A stretch of 64,000 bases of DNA from Rhodobacterales bacterium. Its GTDB lineage: Bacteria > Pseudomonadota > Alphaproteobacteria > Rhodobacterales > Rhodobacteraceae. Both the position numbers and the translations under genes were made by a program. Shown here one piece after another: positions 62,295 to 64,000 of the stretch. The stretch is taken from NCBI GenBank assembly GCA_025362795.1, contig JANYFE010000067.1, positions 24,427 through 88,426 on the forward strand, in the 5' to 3' direction. Within the stretch, counting starts at the first letter, position 1. Every line of letters begins with the position of its first letter. The notes below the pieces were generated by a model, which ran no database searches, had not been told where the DNA came from, and was given only the letters and a program-made list of their open reading frames with translations.

Positions 62295-62846
62295 ATGTCT
62301 GACACCCTGCTGTTCTTCCGCCAGCTTCTCAGTCGGCCGAAACAAGTGTCCGCCATCGCCCCCTCCTCGCGCTGGCTGTCGCGTGCGATGGCGCAAGACC
62401 TCGGCCCCGGCACCGGCCGCGTCGTGGAATTCGGCCCCGGCACCGGCGTTCTGACTCGGGGTATCCTGAACGCGGGCGTCACACCGCAAAACCTGACCCT
62501 GTTCGAGATGAGCGCCGATTTCACCAGCCATCTGCGCACCACCTTCCCCGGTGTCACCGTCCACAATACCGGCGCCCAGAATGCCCCGGCCCATGTCGCG
62601 CCGGGCGCGGGTGCCGTCATCTCGGGCCTGCCCCTGCTGTCCATGCCGCAGGAGGTCCGCGAGAGCATCGTCCGCGCCGCCTTCGATATCCTCTCGCCCA
62701 CCGGCATCTACGTCCAGTTCACCTACGGCCCGCGCCCGCCGATCAGCGATGACCAGATCGCAGCACTCGGCCTCACGGTCCGCCAGACCGCCCATGTCTG
62801 GCTGAACCTGCCTCCCGCAAGGGTCTTCACCTTCCGCCGCGCCTGA
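62295..62846 (+). CDS. class I SAM-dependent methyltransferase, PmtA-like
   Basis: A 183-residue protein with SAM motif I VVEFGPGTGVLTRGIL (about residue 41), acidic motif II LTLFEMSADF and a post-motif GLPLLSMPQEVRE. The N-terminal FFRQLLSRPKQVSAIAPSSR resembles phospholipid N-methyltransferases of the Rhodobacter PmtA type, which methylate phosphatidylethanolamine. It lies 8 bp after sspB. The lipid substrate is inferred from resemblance. Confidence 0.72.
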   Translation: MSDTLLFFRQLLSRPKQVSAIAPSSRWLSRAMAQDLGPGTGRVVEFGPGTGVLTRGILNAGVTPQNLTLFEMSADFTSHLRTTFPGVTVHNTGAQNAPAHVAPGAGAVISGLPLLSMPQEVRESIVRAAFDILSPTGIYVQFTYGPRPPISDDQIAALGLTVRQTAHVWLNLPPARVFTFRRA

Positions 62847-62980
62847 ATCCTGAAATTCATCTGAAATTCCGCACGCGCGTTCAGCTGTTCACAAATATCC
62901 CACCGGCGGTCTGGGGGATGCGAAATCCCCCCAGCCTTACCAAAATCCCACTCAAAGCCGCTCACCCCCCCAAGGCCGCC

Positions 62981-63861
62981 ATGCGCCCCCTCCTGCCCCT
63001 CCTCCTGTCCCTCGCCCTCACCGCCAACCTCCACGCCGCGCCGCTCACCCCCGGCGTCGTGCCCTTCCGCCCGATCCTGACCCTCGACCGCCAGCCGCAA
63101 ACCTGCCAGCCCTTCCTGCAAGCCTGGACCCGCGTGTTCGACGCGTCCGGCCCCCTGACCGAGGCGACCCTCGACCTCGCCGCCGCCTTCCCTACCGGTC
63201 ACGCCATCCGTTTGTCGCCCACCGATGCAGGTGGCAACAGATCCGACTTCTGGGGCAACCACACCGCCGCTGCCTTTGATTTCGACGGCGATGGCCAGCC
63301 CGAAGCGCTTTACGCCGAATCCTCCGATCGCAGCTGGCGCCGCGCCGCCGTGGACCTGTTCCTTCTGAAAACCGCCGACCAAATCGCCCAGGTAAAGCGC
63401 CTCCGCGCTGTCCAGATCCTGAAAGAACTCCACCCCGGCAGGCTCATCCCCCTCGCCGCGCTGCTGCTTGCGCCGCCCGCCCAACCCCTGCACGGCTATT
63501 TCCCCGAGGATACACTCGACCTCATCCGCCTGCCCGATGGCGTCTACACCTCATCGCTCGACTCCTCCCTCCGCGCCCAGACCAGCGATCCTGCCTTGCC
63601 CCTCTCCGTCGATTTCCTACGCCTGAACCCCGGCACCTACGCCACCCCGATCTGCCGCGTCCAGCTGCTGCCCGCCCTGACCACGATGGACCCGTTCGTA
63701 GCCCGCTCCCCCACGCTGCAAACCACTCAGGCCCTTTACGGTGGCCCGGGCGAATGCCTTGGGACGATGGGCTGGACCGGAACCGACCCGCGCAGCCCTA
63801 TGATGACCGCCTTCTTCCGCCCCGCATGGATGGCAAACCGGGTTGCCAGCTACCCCGGCAC
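62981..63861 (+). pseudogene. exported protein of unknown function, 3' end cut by an IS element
   Basis: The ATG at 62981 begins a signal peptide (MRPLLPLLLSLALTANLHAA) and a mature protein with FDFDGDGQPEALYAE, an FG-GAP-like calcium loop, and ECLGTMGWTGTDPRSP. Native coding runs to about 63861 (ASYPGT); the reading frame then enters an IS3-type terminal repeat and stops at 63937 after some 25 foreign residues. The original C-terminus is beyond the window or lost. The function is unknown, and how much is missing cannot be seen here. Confidence 0.65.
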
Positions 63862-64000
63862 TGAACCGCCCCGGTTTCACCGGAGACCAATTAGTCCGTG
63901 TTACGCGACCATATCGAGTGTGTTCAGGTTTGCATAGAAGGCCTCCTCTGCCTCAGCCGGTGGTATGTTTCCGATAGGCTCAAGCAGGCGGCGGTTATTG
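63862..64000 (-). mobile_element. IS3-family insertion sequence, right end with transposase C-terminus (partial)
   Basis: The sequence from 63862 (TGAACCGCCCCGGTTTCACC, then GGAGAC) matches the terminal repeat style of IS3/IS51-group elements. The minus strand encodes the last 32 residues of an OrfB transposase, including NRRLLEPIGNIPPAEAEEAF and ending TLDMVA, with stop TAA at 63901-63903. The catalytic DDE region and the other end lie beyond the window. The element is inserted in the secreted-protein gene. Confidence 0.85.

Overview
The window looks like a chromosomal segment of an alphaproteobacterium, most likely Rhodobacteraceae. The evidence is the GC-rich codon use, a circularly permuted two-piece tmRNA gene with an ANDN-type tag, an alpha-type SspB, DUF1194 proteins, and many small-sugar ABC operons. 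Most of it is accessory catabolic DNA; the last 7 kb is more house-keeping in character.

Layout. 0-2.2 kb: end of an aromatic-degradation operon (FAD monooxygenase start, maleylacetate reductase) with a divergent LysR regulator. 2.3-8.9 kb: a three-gene amidoligase/transglutaminase operon (DUF2126 transglutaminase, circularly permuted ATP-grasp + alpha-E protein, second transglutaminase). 9.0-11.0 kb: a tail-fibre chaperone-domain remnant and an MFS exporter. 11.2-16.1 kb: a LacI regulator divergent from an RbsABC-like sugar transporter in which both the binding protein (frameshift) and the permease (in-frame TAG) are broken while the ATPase is intact.

16.4-38.6 kb: a large sugar-catabolic region in three transcription units, read here as a probable apiose/apioside system. 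(a) An ABC importer with a cytoplasmic DUF5060/DUF4038 glycosidase and an epimerase. (b) Two tandem split transketolases, divergent from a GntR/FCD regulator. (c) A ten-gene run on the minus strand: ketopantoate-reductase-like protein, RbsABC transporter, MBL hydrolase, zinc alcohol dehydrogenase, FAA hydrolase, ApsD-like dehydrogenase, ABM protein and ApnL-like lactonase. All three units carry the same upstream motif AGTCATYATACCAAT, twice in one case, which I propose is the GntR operator. The published enzymes that act after D-apionate (OiaK, OiaX, OiaC) are not evident, so the lower pathway may be new or the substrate different.

38.9-52.1 kb: an NmrA-like pseudogene, then two convergent operons for another sugar or polyol. 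The plus-strand one has a 22-codon leader, three Gfo/Idh/MocA dehydrogenases, a TIM-barrel isomerase and a TetR regulator. The minus-strand one has a Gfo dehydrogenase, bicupin, ROK kinase and a CUT1-type ABC importer. A pair of paralogous dehydrogenases links them. 52.4-56.9 kb: LuxR regulator, class V aminotransferase, an orphan polyamine-type binding protein and a small membrane protein.

56.9-64 kb: tmRNA (ssrA), three tandem DUF1194 von Willebrand-type proteins, chromate resistance genes chrB/chrA, sspB (the ClpX adaptor for tmRNA-tagged proteins), a methyltransferase, and a secreted protein of unknown function cut at its 3' end by an IS3-family element that runs off the window.
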